Counted from the stretch's first letter, positions 9,075 to 19,027 are shown. The stretch is DNA of 64,000 bases from Bradyrhizobium manausense (GCF_018131105.1 NZ_JAFCJI010000001.1:2170001-2234000); one strand, 5' to 3'. The notes: a model not told the origin generated them from the letters alone. Translations and numbers: made by a program.

Positions 9075-9162
9075 CCGTCATTGCGAGCGCAGTGAACCAA
9101 TCCAGAATCCCTCCGCCGCGACAGTCCAGATTGCTTCGTCGCTTCGCTCCTCGCAATGACGG
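9075..9162. repeat. Dispersed palindromic repeat (RIME/REP-like), complete
   Basis: This 88-bp element is bounded by CCGTCATTGCGAG on the left and its exact reverse complement CTCGCAATGACGG on the right, with imperfect inner arms around AATCCAGA / TCCAGATTGCTTCG. It fills the gap between the nitrile hydratase activator and queC, which converge on it. Similar sequences occur at 30042-30119 and 43802-43843, so it is a dispersed family. Such elements are common in rhizobial genomes. Confidence 0.85.
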
Positions 9163-9176
9163 CGGTGGTGGAGGCC

Positions 9177-9890
9177 CTACTGCCTCGCCACAAACGCCCG
9201 CCACCCCTTCGCCCGCAGGCTGCACGCCGGACACTCGCCGCACCCGTAACCCCAGTCATGCTGCGCGCCGCGCTCGCCGAGATAGCAGGTGTGCGACTGC
9301 TCGCGGATGAGGTCGACCAGCGCATCGCCGCCGAGGTCGTGCGCGAGCTTCCAGGTCGCGGCCTTGTCGATCCACATCAGCGGCGTATGCAGTTCGAATT
9401 TGCGAGCCATGCCGAGTGAAAGCGCGGCCTGCATCGCGCGGATTGTGTCGTTGCGGCAGTCAGGATAGCCGGAATAGTCGGTCTCGCACATCCCACCGAC
9501 GATGTGGGTGATGCCGCGCCGGTAGGCCAGCGCTGCGGCAAACGTCAAAAACACCAGGTTTCGACCGGGCACGAACGTATTCGGCAGGCCATCGGCTCCC
9601 ATCTCGATGGCGACGTCGCGCGTCAGCGCGGTCTCGGATACCGCAGCGAGCGTCGGGATCGACAGTGTATGGCTCTCGCCAAGCTTTTCAGCCCAGCCTT
9701 CGCGAAGCCCCTTGATGCCGTCGAACAGCCGGTCGCGACAATCGAGCTCGACGGCATGTCGCTGGCCGTATTCGAAGCCTAGCGTTTCCACGCGGGCAAA
9801 CCGGCTTAGCGCCCAGGCGAGACAGGTGGTGGAATCCTGGCCGCCGGAGAACAGCACCAGCGCGGTTTGTGATGGAAATGCGTCACCCAT
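9177..9890 (-). CDS. queC: 7-cyano-7-deazaguanine synthase QueC
   Basis: This 237-residue enzyme makes preQ0 for queuosine synthesis from 7-carboxy-7-deazaguanine and ammonia with ATP. The PP-loop is [11 protein letters not shown] at residues 13-23. The C-terminal zinc site is built from the cysteines in the [13 protein letters not shown] region. The start at 9890 (MGDAFPSQT) gives the normal family length; the frame stays open upstream to 10838, but that stretch is antisense to mazG. No other que genes are nearby. It is divergent from mazG. Confidence 0.93.
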   Translation of the reverse strand: MGDAFPSQTALVLFSGGQDSTTCLAWALSRFARVETLGFEYGQRHAVELDCRDRLFDGIKGLREGWAEKLGESHTLSIPTLAAVSETALTRDVAIEMGADGLPNTFVPGRNLVFLTFAAALAYRRGITHIVGGMCETDYSGYPDCRNDTIRAMQAALSLGMARKFELHTPLMWIDKAATWKLAHDLGGDALVDLIREQSHTCYLGERGAQHDWGYGCGECPACSLRAKGWRAFVARQ

Positions 9891-10016
9891 GGCCAGCGCT
9901 TTAGCACCGGGGAACGTATCAGCCAATCGGTGGAAATCGGCCTGTTCCGCCGTGCACCGCTGGGAACGGCGGTCCGCTTTTGGCATAAGGCTTTGGACCC
10001 AGGAGACTGCCCCGCA

Positions 10017-10835
10017 ATGACCCCTTCCCGCGACATTTCCCGCCTGATCGAGATCATGGCGGCGCTGCGCACGCCGGTGACTGGCTGCCCCTGGGATCTC
10101 GAGCAAAATTTTGCGACGATCGCGCCCTACACGATCGAGGAAGCCTATGAGGTGGTCGACGCCATCGACCGCGGCGATCTCGACGATCTGCGCGAAGAAC
10201 TCGGGGACCTCCTGCTGCAGGTGGTATTCCACGCCCAGATGGCCTCGGAGCAGAACGCCTTTGCCTTCGGCGACGTCGTCGAGGCCGTCACGCGAAAAAT
10301 GATCCGGCGCCACCCGCATGTCTTTGCCGACAAGGACGGCAACCTCGCCTCCTCCCACGTCAAGGAAGTCTGGGACCGCATCAAGGCCGAGGAGAAGGCC
10401 GAGCGCGCCGCGCGCCGGCCGCCGGAGGCGACGCCGCCGCACAAATCGCTGCTGTCGGGCGTCAAGGCAGGCCAGCCCGCGCTGACGCGCGCGATGGAGC
10501 TGCAGCGCAAGGCCTCGACCGTCGGCTTCGACTGGAACGACCCGCGCGCGGTCCTGCAAAAAATTCGCGAGGAGGCCGACGAGATCGAGGCCGCCCTCGA
10601 CCGCAACGACAAGCGGGAGATTGCGGAGGAGACGGGCGACCTCATGTTCGCGCTCGTCAACCTCGCCCGCCATGTCGATGCCGATCCGGAAGCCGCCCTG
10701 CGGGCAACCAATGCAAAATTCGAGCGGCGCTTTGCCTATATCGAGCGGGCGCTGGAGGCGCAGGGACGCACGCTGGAGCAGGCGTCGCTGGCCGAAATGG
10801 ATGCACTGTGGAACGCGGCGAAGACGGCTACCTGA
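10017..10835 (+). CDS. mazG: Nucleoside triphosphate pyrophosphohydrolase MazG
   Basis: This 272-residue protein hydrolyses (d)NTPs to NMP and pyrophosphate. It has two MazG domains. The first starts [32 protein letters not shown], with the metal-binding EExxE-type helix in [20 protein letters not shown]. The second has the [10 protein letters not shown] and [16 protein letters not shown] motifs near residues 185-225. The start at 10017 has AGGAG 12 bases ahead. It has the length of E. coli MazG, and its position next to the hflX-hfq cluster is usual in alphaproteobacteria. Confidence 0.93.
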   Translation: MTPSRDISRLIEIMAALRTPVTGCPWDLEQNFATIAPYTIEEAYEVVDAIDRGDLDDLREELGDLLLQVVFHAQMASEQNAFAFGDVVEAVTRKMIRRHPHVFADKDGNLASSHVKEVWDRIKAEEKAERAARRPPEATPPHKSLLSGVKAGQPALTRAMELQRKASTVGFDWNDPRAVLQKIREEADEIEAALDRNDKREIAEETGDLMFALVNLARHVDADPEAALRATNAKFERRFAYIERALEAQGRTLEQASLAEMDALWNAAKTAT

Positions 10836-10849
10836 CACGAGGACCCGCA

Positions 10850-11305
10850 GTGGACATCAGGCAGGACGACCCGAAGGCGCCCCATGTCGCCGATTTGTTG
10901 GTGCATCACCTCGAAGAGCTTCGCAGCGTCATGGGGGAGCACGCGCAAGCACTCGATGCGAGTGGTTTGTCCGCCCCGTCGGTGACGTTCTGGACCGCCT
11001 GGCACGACGACATGCTGACTGGCTTCGGCGCACTGAAGCAGCTGGATGCAACGCATGGCGAAGTGAAGTCGATGCGTGCCGCGCCCGCTGCGCGACGGAC
11101 CGGCGCCGGGCGCGCCATTCTCAATCACATCGTTGCGGAAGGCCGTAAGCGCGGATATGCGCGTCTCAGCCTGGAGACCGGGACGGCGCCGCTGCATGTT
11201 CCGGCCGTTGCGCTCTATCGCAGCGTCGGCTTCGTATCTTGCGAGCCGTTTGCCGACTATGAGGCGAGCCCACACAACCAGTTCTTGAGCCTCGACTTGT
11301 CCTGA
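10850..11305 (+). CDS. GNAT family N-acetyltransferase
   Basis: This protein of about 151 residues has the acetyl-CoA binding motif of GNAT enzymes ([19 protein letters not shown], near residue 80) and the later motif [16 protein letters not shown]. The GTG at 10850 is chosen because GAGGA lies 7 bases ahead; a GTG at 10808 in frame would overlap mazG. It is probably co-transcribed with mazG (14-base gap). The acyl acceptor is not evident; small GNATs of this type act on amino compounds or protein N-termini. Confidence 0.82.
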   Translation: MDIRQDDPKAPHVADLLVHHLEELRSVMGEHAQALDASGLSAPSVTFWTAWHDDMLTGFGALKQLDATHGEVKSMRAAPAARRTGAGRAILNHIVAEGRKRGYARLSLETGTAPLHVPAVALYRSVGFVSCEPFADYEASPHNQFLSLDLS

Positions 11306-11362
11306 TAATTTGCTTCAAGCGCGCTGCATCGTCCGCGGTTGTCCCGGCTTTCGCCAGGACGA

Positions 11363-12757
11363 CTACGGGACCGTCATGCGCGGGACGGCGTCGAACCTGT
11401 TCACCACGATATCCCGCTTGGTCTCGTCCACTCGCACGGTCATGTCGAAGCGGCCGTCGTGCAGCTCCTTCGCCAGCACCTCCGAATTGCGGTGCAGCCA
11501 GGAAATGCCAGCGCCATCGGCGGCGTCGATCGAAAGGTCGAGCGTGGTGCGCTTGGCGGCGAGCCGTTCCTCGATTGCAGCAAGCAGTGCGTCGATCCCC
11601 TCGCCTGACACGGCCGAGACCAGCATCGCCGGGTGATCTTCCGGCCGGCGCGCTGCGATATTCAAAAGCTCTTCGCGCTTGTCAGGCTCGTAACGATCGA
11701 TCTTGTTCCAGACCTCGATGATGCGGCCGGAGTCATCGGGGTTGATGCCGAGCTGGCGCAGCACGGCGTCGACGTCGCTCTGCTGGGCTTCGGCATCCTC
11801 GTGCGAGATGTCGCGCACATGCAGGATGACGTCGGCCTCCAGCACCTCCTCCAGCGTGGCGCGGAAGGCAGCGACGAGCTGCGTCGGCAGATTGGAGATG
11901 AAGCCGACGGTATCAGACAGCATCGCCTTGCCGCCATGCGGCAAGGTCAGCGCGCGCAGGGTCGGGTCGAGCGTCGCGAACAGCATGTCGGCGGCCTGCA
12001 CGTCGGCCCGCGTCAGGCGGTTGAACAGCGTCGACTTGCCGGCGTTGGTGTAGCCGACCAGCGCGACCACGCGATACGGCACGCGCTGCCGGCCGGCGCG
12101 ATGCAGGCGTCGCGTCGCCTGTACCTTCTTCAACTCGCCTTCCAGCTTGGAGATGCGCTCCTGGATCAGGCGGCGGTCGGCCTCGATCTGCGTCTCGCCG
12201 GGACCTCCCATGAATCCGAAGCCGCCGCGCTGGCGCTCGAGATGGGTCCACGATCGCACCAGGCGCGAGCGCTGGTAGTTGAGATGCGCAAGCTCGACCT
12301 GGAGCGAGCCTTCCTTGGTCTTGGCGCGGCGGCCGAAGATTTCGAGAATGAGCCCGGTACGATCGAGCACCTTGGCATGCAATTCCTTCTCGAGATTGCG
12401 CTGCTGGATCGGTGCCAGCGCGCAATCCATCACCACGAGCTCGACGTCGAGACTCTTGGCGAGCGCGGCAATCTCCTCGACCTTGCCCTTGCCGATATAG
12501 GTCGCGGGCCGGATCTGGCTGATGGGTGCGATGATCGCATCGGCAATGACGAGATCGATGGCGCGCGCAAGTCCCGCGGCTTCATCGATCCGGGCCTCGG
12601 CGTCGCGCAACACTGCCGAGGCATGACCTTCCGATTGCGCGTCGGCACTCCCCGCGCGCGCTCGCAAATAGGGACCGATGACAAGCACCCGCCCCGTCTG
12701 CTTAGCCCCTGCCGGCCGCGGACGGTCGGCATCCCCGTCGAAATTCCGGGGTTCCAA
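11363..12757 (-). CDS. hflX: Ribosome-associated GTPase HflX
   Basis: This 464-residue GTPase of the HflX family splits stalled ribosomes. The N-terminal HflX domain has the family motif RPATYIGKGKVEE near residue 85. A linker coiled coil follows (about residues 180-215), preceded by GGFGFMGGPGETQIE. The G domain has G1 GYTNAGKSTLF, G3 DTVGFISNLP and a G4 region at WNKIDRYEPDK. It follows hfq by 11 bases, the conserved hfq-hflX pair. Confidence 0.95.
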   Translation of the reverse strand: MEPRNFDGDADRPRPAGAKQTGRVLVIGPYLRARAGSADAQSEGHASAVLRDAEARIDEAAGLARAIDLVIADAIIAPISQIRPATYIGKGKVEEIAALAKSLDVELVVMDCALAPIQQRNLEKELHAKVLDRTGLILEIFGRRAKTKEGSLQVELAHLNYQRSRLVRSWTHLERQRGGFGFMGGPGETQIEADRRLIQERISKLEGELKKVQATRRLHRAGRQRVPYRVVALVGYTNAGKSTLFNRLTRADVQAADMLFATLDPTLRALTLPHGGKAMLSDTVGFISNLPTQLVAAFRATLEEVLEADVILHVRDISHEDAEAQQSDVDAVLRQLGINPDDSGRIIEVWNKIDRYEPDKREELLNIAARRPEDHPAMLVSAVSGEGIDALLAAIEERLAAKRTTLDLSIDAADGAGISWLHRNSEVLAKELHDGRFDMTVRVDETKRDIVVNRFDAVPRMTVP

Positions 12758-12768
12758 TCAGATCACTC

Positions 12769-13017
12769 TCAAGCCGGCTGATCCTCGCCGCCTTCGAACA
12801 GCTGGATCGGAGCGCCCGGCATGATGGTCGAGATCGCGTGCTTGTAGACAAGCTGCGAGTGACCGTCGCGCCGAAGCAGCAAACAGAAATTATCGAACCA
12901 GGTCACGATGCCCTGGAGCTTCACTCCGTTGACCAGAAAGATCGTCAGTGGCGTCTTGGTTTTGCGAACGTGATTAAGGAAGGTGTCCTGTAGGTTTTGT
13001 GCGCGGTCTGCCGCCAT
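12769..13017 (-). CDS. hfq: RNA chaperone Hfq
   Basis: This 82-residue protein is a complete Hfq. The Sm1 motif (about residues 25-50, [19 protein letters not shown]) and Sm2 motif ([10 protein letters not shown], about residues 60-69) are both intact. The RNA-binding N-terminal helix starts [15 protein letters not shown]. It forms a hexameric ring that pairs small RNAs with mRNAs. The 241 bases between it and ntrX probably contain its own promoter. The short acidic C-terminal tail is normal for alphaproteobacteria. Confidence 0.97.
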   Translation of the reverse strand: MAADRAQNLQDTFLNHVRKTKTPLTIFLVNGVKLQGIVTWFDNFCLLLRRDGHSQLVYKHAISTIMPGAPIQLFEGGEDQPA

Positions 13018-13258
13018 TGTTTTTTTCTCGCTTTGAGTTTCTTTTTATAGCGCCGGTTGCGGCCCTGTTTTTTGGGCCTTCGTCCGGTTGCCGTCCCTCA
13101 TGAGATCCCCCTCTAGGGAACAGCCTGATGATTAGAAGGCAGGTGGACATTTTAGGCAAGCTGCTTCAGGCGGCAGGACGCGCCCTATTTCTCCGAAAAT
13201 TTACGGAAATAGATGATTTTTCTCAGATATCCCTGAGGTCGCGCCGCGACGTCGCGCC

Positions 13259-14629
13259 TCAGCCGACCCCGAGCGCCTTCAACTTCCGGTGCAGCGCCGA
13301 ACGTTCCATGCCAACAAACTCGGCCGTTCGAGAAATATTTCCTGAAAAACGGCTGATCTGGGCAATCAAATAGTCGCGTTCGAACACTTCACGTGCCTCG
13401 CGCAGCGGCAGGCCCATGATGTGCTCGCCATTGTTGCTGGTCGGCATCGCCGGCACCATCGAGCCGACGTCCTGCGGCAGCATGTCGGCGGTGATGATCA
13501 CCTCCGGCCCACCGGCGGCCAGAATCATGACTCTTTCAACGTTGTTGCGGAGCTGGCGTACGTTGCCCGGCCAGACATGCGATTGCAGAACCGCCATCGC
13601 GTCCTGGCCGATCTGCCGCTTCGGCAGGCCACTGCCGGCCGAGATCTGCTCCATGAAATAGTCGATCAATTCCGGAATGTCCTCGCGCCGCTCCGAGAGC
13701 GCGGGCACGCGGATCGGCACCACCGAGAGGCGGTGATAGAGATCCTCGCGGAAATGGCCGGCCGCGATCTCCTCTTCGAGATTACGCGCGGTGGACGAGA
13801 TGATGCGGACGTCGACCTGCACCTTGGCGGTGCCTCCGACGCGCTGGAACGACTGCTCGACCAGCACGCGCAAAATCTTGTTCTGGGTCTCGCGCGGCAT
13901 GTCCGCGATTTCGTCGATAAACAGCGTGCCGCCATGGGCTTCCTCGAGCGCGCCGGGCTTGCGCGGCTGCTCGCCGTTCAACTGCTCGATGCCGAATAGC
14001 TCGTGCTCCATCCGTTCCGGCGTGATCGCGGCCGCGTTGATGACGACGAAGGGACCATCGGCGCGGCCCGAGGCCGTGTGCAGCGTGCGCGCGGTCAATT
14101 CCTTGCCGGCTCCGGCGGGGCCGACGATCAGGATGCGGCTGTTGGCCTTGGCCGCACGCTCGATGGTCTGGCGCAGCTGGTTCATGCTCGGCGAGCGGCC
14201 GACGAGCTGGCTGGCGCTCGGCGCAAGCTGCTTCAGCTCCTTGACCTCGCGTTTCAGCCGCGAGTTTTCCAGAGCGCGGTTGGCGACCAGGATGAGACGA
14301 TCGGCCTTGAACGGCTTCTCGATGAAGTCGTAGGCGCCGCGCTTGATCGCGGCGACCGCGGTCTCGATGTTGCCGTGGCCGGAGATCATCACGACCGGCA
14401 GATCGGCATTGTCCTTCTTGACCTGCTCCAGCAGCTGCAAGCCGTCAAGCTTGGAGCCCTGCAGCCAAATGTCGAGGAATACGAGGTGCGGCCTGCGATT
14501 GCCGATTTCGGCCAAAGCCGAGTCGCTGTCGCGCGCCGTCCGCGTGACAAAACCCTCGTCTTCGAGGATGCCCGCCACGAGATCCCGAATATCGGCCTCA
14601 TCATCGACAATCAGAATTTCACTTGCCAT
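13259..14629 (-). CDS. ntrX: NtrX response regulator (sigma54-activator family, no GAFTGA loop)
   Basis: This 456-residue regulator has a receiver domain (phospho-acceptor Asp in VFLDIWLQ, near residue 52), an AAA+ domain (Walker A GPAGAGKE, Walker B GTLFIDEIADMP) and a Fis-like helix-turn-helix at the end (SRTAEFVGMERSALHRKLKALG). The sigma54-contact loop GAFTGA, present in NtrC at 17576-19018, is absent; the equivalent stretch reads ELFGIEQLNGEQPRKPGAL. This agrees with reports that alphaproteobacterial NtrX does not act through sigma54. It pairs with the NtrY kinase 17 bases upstream. Confidence 0.95.
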   Translation of the reverse strand: MASEILIVDDEADIRDLVAGILEDEGFVTRTARDSDSALAEIGNRRPHLVFLDIWLQGSKLDGLQLLEQVKKDNADLPVVMISGHGNIETAVAAIKRGAYDFIEKPFKADRLILVANRALENSRLKREVKELKQLAPSASQLVGRSPSMNQLRQTIERAAKANSRILIVGPAGAGKELTARTLHTASGRADGPFVVINAAAITPERMEHELFGIEQLNGEQPRKPGALEEAHGGTLFIDEIADMPRETQNKILRVLVEQSFQRVGGTAKVQVDVRIISSTARNLEEEIAAGHFREDLYHRLSVVPIRVPALSERREDIPELIDYFMEQISAGSGLPKRQIGQDAMAVLQSHVWPGNVRQLRNNVERVMILAAGGPEVIITADMLPQDVGSMVPAMPTSNNGEHIMGLPLREAREVFERDYLIAQISRFSGNISRTAEFVGMERSALHRKLKALGVG

Positions 14630-14646
14630 GGGTCGCGCCTGTCTTG

Positions 14647-17064
14647 TCAGCTGCCTGTTGAGGCTTCGATTTTCGTTGAATCATTGGTCTTTTCAGCCGG
14701 CTCTTTGGTTTCAGCCGCCGGCTCTTTTGTTTCCTGCGTCGTGATGGACTCCGCAGCCGCTTCCTTGATCTCGGGAGAAGCTGTGTCCTTCACCGGTTCT
14801 TTGACTGCGACCGCCTGCTCGCCCTCGGCCTTCTTGGCCTCGCCGGAGACCGCAAAGCGCATCCGCATCCAGGCGCCACGCTGGCCTGGGCGGAAATCGG
14901 AGGCGTCCTTCAATTCGATGCGGCCGCCATGGTCTTCCAGCACACGGCCGACGATGGCAAGGCCAAGCCCGGTGCCCTTGGCGCGTGTCGTCACATAGGG
15001 TTCGAGCAGCCGCGAGCGCGCGACCTTGGGCAGGCCGATGCCGTTGTCGATGACGTCGATCAGCACGTCCTCGCCGTCGCGCGACACCACGACGTCGATG
15101 CGGCCCTTGCCGCCGTCCTTGCCGAGCTCCTCCGGCGGTACCTGCTCGATCGCCTCGGTGGCGTTCTTGACGATGTTGGTGACGGCCTGAGAGATCAGCC
15201 GTCGGTCGAACTGGGCGCGCAGCGGATCGTCCTTGAACTCGGCTTCGATATCGAGCTCGGGATGGGCGACCTTCATCAGGAACACCGCCTGCCGCACGGT
15301 ATCGGCGACGTCCTCGCCTTCCATCACGGGCTTGGGCATCCGCGCAAAGCGCGAGAACTCGTCGACCATTCGCCTGATGTCGTCGACCTGGCGCACGATG
15401 GTGTCGGTGCACTGCTCGAAGATCTGCTTATCCTTGGTCTCGGTGATGTCCTTGCCGAACTTGCGGCGGATGCGCTCGGCGGAAAGCTGGATCGGCGTCA
15501 GCGGGTTCTTGATCTCGTGGGCGATCCGGCGCGCGACATCGCCCCAGGCAGACGTGCGCTGCGCCGAGACAAGCTCGGTGATGTCGTCGAGCGTGATGAT
15601 GTAGCTGTCGTGCGGCTGGTTCTTCTCGGCGCTGACCCGGACCGACAGATTGCGCTCGGAGCCGTCGCGCGTGATCGTGATCTGGCCCTGGACCAGGCGT
15701 TGGGTCCCTTCCCGTGCCGTCTGCATCATCTCGTCGAGTTCGGGCAGCACATCGGACAACGGATGGCCGAGCGTCTCGGCCTCGGAATGCCCGATCAGCT
15801 TCTCGGCCGAGCGGTTGAGAATGCCGACGCTGCCCGAGCTGTCCACGCCGATGATGCCTGCGCTCGCGGAGGACAACACGGCCTCAATGAAGCGGCGACG
15901 GCTGTCGATGAGATCGCTGGCGTTGACGAGTTCGTCGCGCTGGCTGCGCAATTCCTGCGTCATCTTGTTGAAGGTCTCGCCAAGCTGGGCGAGATCGCCT
16001 TCGGACTGATGCACGGGCACCTTCACATGGAGATCGCCGGTCGAGACGGTGTGGGCCGCGTTCATCAGTCGCCGGATCGGCGCCACCAGCGAATTGGCGA
16101 AGTTCAGCCCGATCAGCACCGAGGCCATCAGGATGGTCAGCGCGATCACCGCGAACATCAGCGCGAACGCGACCTGGATGCCGAGCCGGCGCGACTCGAT
16201 CTGGGCGTATTCGGCGACGCTGACCTCGGTCTGCTTGAGCTGATTGACCACGTTCGGATCGAGCGGCCGCGCGACATAGAGGAAGGTGTCGTTGAAGGCG
16301 CGCAGGCGGATCACCGCGGCGACGTAGCTCGCGTCCGGCAGCACCGCGATCTCGGGCTCATTCTCGTTGACGTTGCTGAGAAAGTCCGGCGCCGGCGGCG
16401 AATAGGCGAGCCGCATGCCGGTGTCCGCGGATTCCAGGATGTTGGTGTTCTTGTCGATGATCATCGCGCCCGGCAGATTGCGCGAGCCGGCGCTCGAGGT
16501 CAGCAATTCGCGGAACGAGCGGCGATCCTGGTCGTAGAGCGGTCGGGCATGGGCGATGTCGTTGGCCATGCCGAGGATGTCGCCGCGGATCAGCTGGGCG
16601 TGATCCTGCATATAGGCCCGGGCGATCGTCAGCGAATTCTGGATCACTTCCTTGGTGGGCCCCGAGAACAGCCGGTCGAGGCCGCGCTCGATGGTGACGT
16701 TGGCGACGACGGCGACCAGCACCGCCGGCAGCACGGCAACGATCGAGAACAGGCTGACGATCTGGACATGGAGGCGCGCGGCCGCCCGCCCCCGCCGCCG
16801 GGCCAGGATCAGTTGCCAGAGTTCCCGGACGATGATGCCGACCAGCAGCAGGATCGTGCCGGCATTGATCAAATAGAACGAGCGCACGACTTCCGGCGTC
16901 GGCTCGATCTTGGTCAGCCCGGTCAGGACCAAGAAGGTCAGGAACGCCGAGAGCAGCGCCAGCGCCACGGCAAACGGTGCCAGCCAGCGTCGCACCGACC
17001 AGCGCCGGGGCTCTTCCGCTGGGGCCGTGTCAAAGGATGCGGCCGAGGTATCTGCGCTGGTCAT
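14647..17064 (-). CDS. ntrY: Sensor histidine kinase NtrY
   Basis: This membrane kinase of about 805 residues has N-terminal transmembrane helices, a periplasmic region, another helix near residue 320, a HAMP linker, a PAS domain, and HisKA with the phospho-acceptor His in [21 protein letters not shown]. The HATPase ends with the G boxes DNGIGLPK and KGTGLGLAIV. The start at 17064 (MTSADTSAAS) gives a sensible first helix; the frame is open further to 17181. The last ~60 residues are a low-complexity tail rich in Glu, Lys, Ala and Thr, with ETKEPA repeated. NtrY is linked to nitrogen and redox or envelope sensing. Confidence 0.93.
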   Translation of the reverse strand: MTSADTSAASFDTAPAEEPRRWSVRRWLAPFAVALALLSAFLTFLVLTGLTKIEPTPEVVRSFYLINAGTILLLVGIIVRELWQLILARRRGRAAARLHVQIVSLFSIVAVLPAVLVAVVANVTIERGLDRLFSGPTKEVIQNSLTIARAYMQDHAQLIRGDILGMANDIAHARPLYDQDRRSFRELLTSSAGSRNLPGAMIIDKNTNILESADTGMRLAYSPPAPDFLSNVNENEPEIAVLPDASYVAAVIRLRAFNDTFLYVARPLDPNVVNQLKQTEVSVAEYAQIESRRLGIQVAFALMFAVIALTILMASVLIGLNFANSLVAPIRRLMNAAHTVSTGDLHVKVPVHQSEGDLAQLGETFNKMTQELRSQRDELVNASDLIDSRRRFIEAVLSSASAGIIGVDSSGSVGILNRSAEKLIGHSEAETLGHPLSDVLPELDEMMQTAREGTQRLVQGQITITRDGSERNLSVRVSAEKNQPHDSYIITLDDITELVSAQRTSAWGDVARRIAHEIKNPLTPIQLSAERIRRKFGKDITETKDKQIFEQCTDTIVRQVDDIRRMVDEFSRFARMPKPVMEGEDVADTVRQAVFLMKVAHPELDIEAEFKDDPLRAQFDRRLISQAVTNIVKNATEAIEQVPPEELGKDGGKGRIDVVVSRDGEDVLIDVIDNGIGLPKVARSRLLEPYVTTRAKGTGLGLAIVGRVLEDHGGRIELKDASDFRPGQRGAWMRMRFAVSGEAKKAEGEQAVAVKEPVKDTASPEIKEAAAESITTQETKEPAAETKEPAEKTNDSTKIEASTGS

Positions 17065-17249
17065 TCCGGCAATGGGGTGCTGAAAACGGGTCCGCGACGC
17101 GCGGATACTGATGTATTCGTACCACATTGTTGCCGAATTGCGACAATTCCGCGGCGTCTCCTCCGCGACGGACGGGCGCATCCACAGGGGATGCCGCCGA
17201 CTTCAGCGTTTCGCCGGAACGGAATCGGCCTGTACCGGCTTGACCCCGC

Positions 17250-17396
17250 ATGGACAGGATCTTTCTCGCAATCATGGTGTCGGCTGTACTGCTCCTGATC
17301 GTGGCCTCCGACCTCTTGGTCAACGGCCCTGGCAGGCAGGAGCAGACGGCCGAAATGGCCAACATGCAACCGGTCATGGCGCGCCTGATCCGGTAG
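17250..17396 (+). CDS. Possible small single-span membrane peptide (48 aa)
   Basis: An ATG at 17250 opens a 48-codon frame ending with TAG at 17396, in the 511-base gap between ntrC and ntrY and opposite in direction to both. Residues 4-24 form one strongly hydrophobic segment (IFLAIMVSAVLLLIVASDLLV), followed by a short polar tail. No good Shine-Dalgarno is visible close to the ATG. I do not recognise the protein. It could be a real membrane micropeptide or chance. Confidence 0.35.
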   Translation: MDRIFLAIMVSAVLLLIVASDLLVNGPGRQEQTAEMANMQPVMARLIR

Positions 17397-17502
17397 ACGC
17401 GACGCAATGCCCTGCGAAAATAGCACCTGCCCCAGGAACTATTCAGCTCTATCCGGACTTCTGCTCTCCGCGCGGACCACAACGGCCAGCGCGATTCGGA
17501 CA

Positions 17503-17535
17503 GGCTCAGCTCCGCTTTAATAGGGGAGCTGAGCC
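17503..17535 (-). terminator. Strong hairpin downstream of ntrC
   Basis: An 11-bp perfect stem (GGCTCAGCTCC / GGAGCTGAGCC) with an 11-base loop lies 41 bases after the ntrC stop, between ntrC and ntrY. It lacks a T-run after the stem. It probably separates ntrBC transcription from ntrYX, or attenuates it. Confidence 0.55.
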
Positions 17536-17575
17536 ACTCCCGTGCAATCGCGTTCCGCGTCTGTCACGCGAGAGA

Positions 17576-19018
17576 CTAGCCCCCGCTCCTGTACACCTGG
17601 ATATCGAGATCCCGGATCTTCTTCCGCAACGTGTTGCGGTTGAGGCCGAGCAGATCAGCGGCGCGGATCTGGTTTCCGCGGGTTGCGGCGAGCGCCGCCG
17701 TCAGCAGCGGCACCTCGATCTCCTTGAGGATGCGGTGATAGAGGCCCGGCGGCGGCACGCCGTTCGGGAAGCCCTGGAAGTGCGATGACAGATAAGCCTC
17801 TACCGCACCGCCGAGATTATCGACGCCCTGCTGGACCGCGGCACCCGGACTGACCGAGGGCGGCGCGAGTTCGCCGTCGATGACGGTGGCCGTAATCACG
17901 TCCTGCGGGTACAGCGCCGCAAGGCGGCGAGCGAGGTTTTCCAGCTCGCGCACGTTGCCGGGCCAGCGATGCTGCTTCATCCGCTCCAGCGCCAGCGTGT
18001 CGAGCTTCTTCGGCGGCAAGCCGTCCTTCTCGGCGAGCGAGAAGAAGTGCCGCACCAGATCCGGCAGATCCTCGATGCGCTCGCGCAAGGGCGGCAGCCG
18101 CAGCGGCACGACGTTGAGACGGAAGAACAGGTCTTCGCGGAACAGCCCCTGCTGGATCAGCACGCGCAGATCCTTGTTGGAGGCCGCGACGATGCGCACG
18201 TCGGTCTTGATCGGGGTGCGGCCACCGACGGTGGTGTATTCGCCCTGTTGCAGCACGCGCAGCAGGCGGGTCTGCGCCTCCATCGGCATGTCGCCGATTT
18301 CGTCGAGGAACAGCGTGCCGCCCTCGGCCTGCTCGAACCGGCCGGACGCACGCGTATTGGCACCGGTGAACGCGCCCCGCTCATGGCCGAACAGCTCGGA
18401 CTCGATCAGGTCACGCGGGATCGCCGCCATGTTGACCGCGACGAACGGGCCGTTGCGGCGTTTGCCGTAATCGTGCAGCGCGCGGGCGACCAGCTCCTTG
18501 CCGGTGCCGGACTCGCCCGTGATCATCACGGTGAGGTCGGTCTGCATCAGGCGTGCGAGCACGCGGTAGATTTCCTGCATCGCCGGCGAACGGCCGACCA
18601 GCGGGATCGCCTCCATCTCGCCGTCGTCGTCCGGCGCCGCAACGCGCTCCTTCGGCTCGGCCAGCGCGCGGCCGACGATGGCGATCAGCTCCTTCAGGTC
18701 GAAGGGCTTCGGCAGATATTCATAGGCGCCGCGCTCGGAGGCGCGGATCGCCGTCATGAAGGTGTTTTGCGCGCTCATGACGATGACGGGCAAATTCGGC
18801 CGCATCTTCTTGATCCGCGGCAACAGGTCGAAGGCGTTTTCGTCCGGCATCACCACGTCGGTGATGACGAGATCGCCCTCCCCCTGACTGACCCAGCGCC
18901 ATAACGTCGCGGCGTTGCCGGTCAGCCTGACTTCATAACCAGCCCGGGAAAGTGCCTGGTTGAGAACCGTGCGGATGGCGGTGTCGTCATCAGCTACGAG
19001 AATGCTACCTGCGGGCAT
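17576..19018 (-). CDS. ntrC: Nitrogen regulation protein NtrC (NR(I))
   Basis: This 480-residue sigma54 activator has three domains. The receiver domain has Asp in [14 protein letters not shown], near residue 54. The AAA+ domain has Walker A GESGTGKE, an intact GAFTGA loop in [15 protein letters not shown], and Walker [13 protein letters not shown]. The Fis-type helix-turn-helix at the end contains [22 protein letters not shown]. It is phosphorylated by NtrB under nitrogen limitation and activates sigma54 promoters such as glnII and glnK. It starts 9 bases after ntrB. Confidence 0.97.
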   Translation of the reverse strand: MPAGSILVADDDTAIRTVLNQALSRAGYEVRLTGNAATLWRWVSQGEGDLVITDVVMPDENAFDLLPRIKKMRPNLPVIVMSAQNTFMTAIRASERGAYEYLPKPFDLKELIAIVGRALAEPKERVAAPDDDGEMEAIPLVGRSPAMQEIYRVLARLMQTDLTVMITGESGTGKELVARALHDYGKRRNGPFVAVNMAAIPRDLIESELFGHERGAFTGANTRASGRFEQAEGGTLFLDEIGDMPMEAQTRLLRVLQQGEYTTVGGRTPIKTDVRIVAASNKDLRVLIQQGLFREDLFFRLNVVPLRLPPLRERIEDLPDLVRHFFSLAEKDGLPPKKLDTLALERMKQHRWPGNVRELENLARRLAALYPQDVITATVIDGELAPPSVSPGAAVQQGVDNLGGAVEAYLSSHFQGFPNGVPPPGLYHRILKEIEVPLLTAALAATRGNQIRAADLLGLNRNTLRKKIRDLDIQVYRSGG

Positions 19019-19027
19019 CGCTAATCC

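Noticed and set aside
9891..10838. Long N-terminal extension of the queC frame
   Set aside because: It lies wholly antisense to mazG, and QueC has its normal length when started at 9890.
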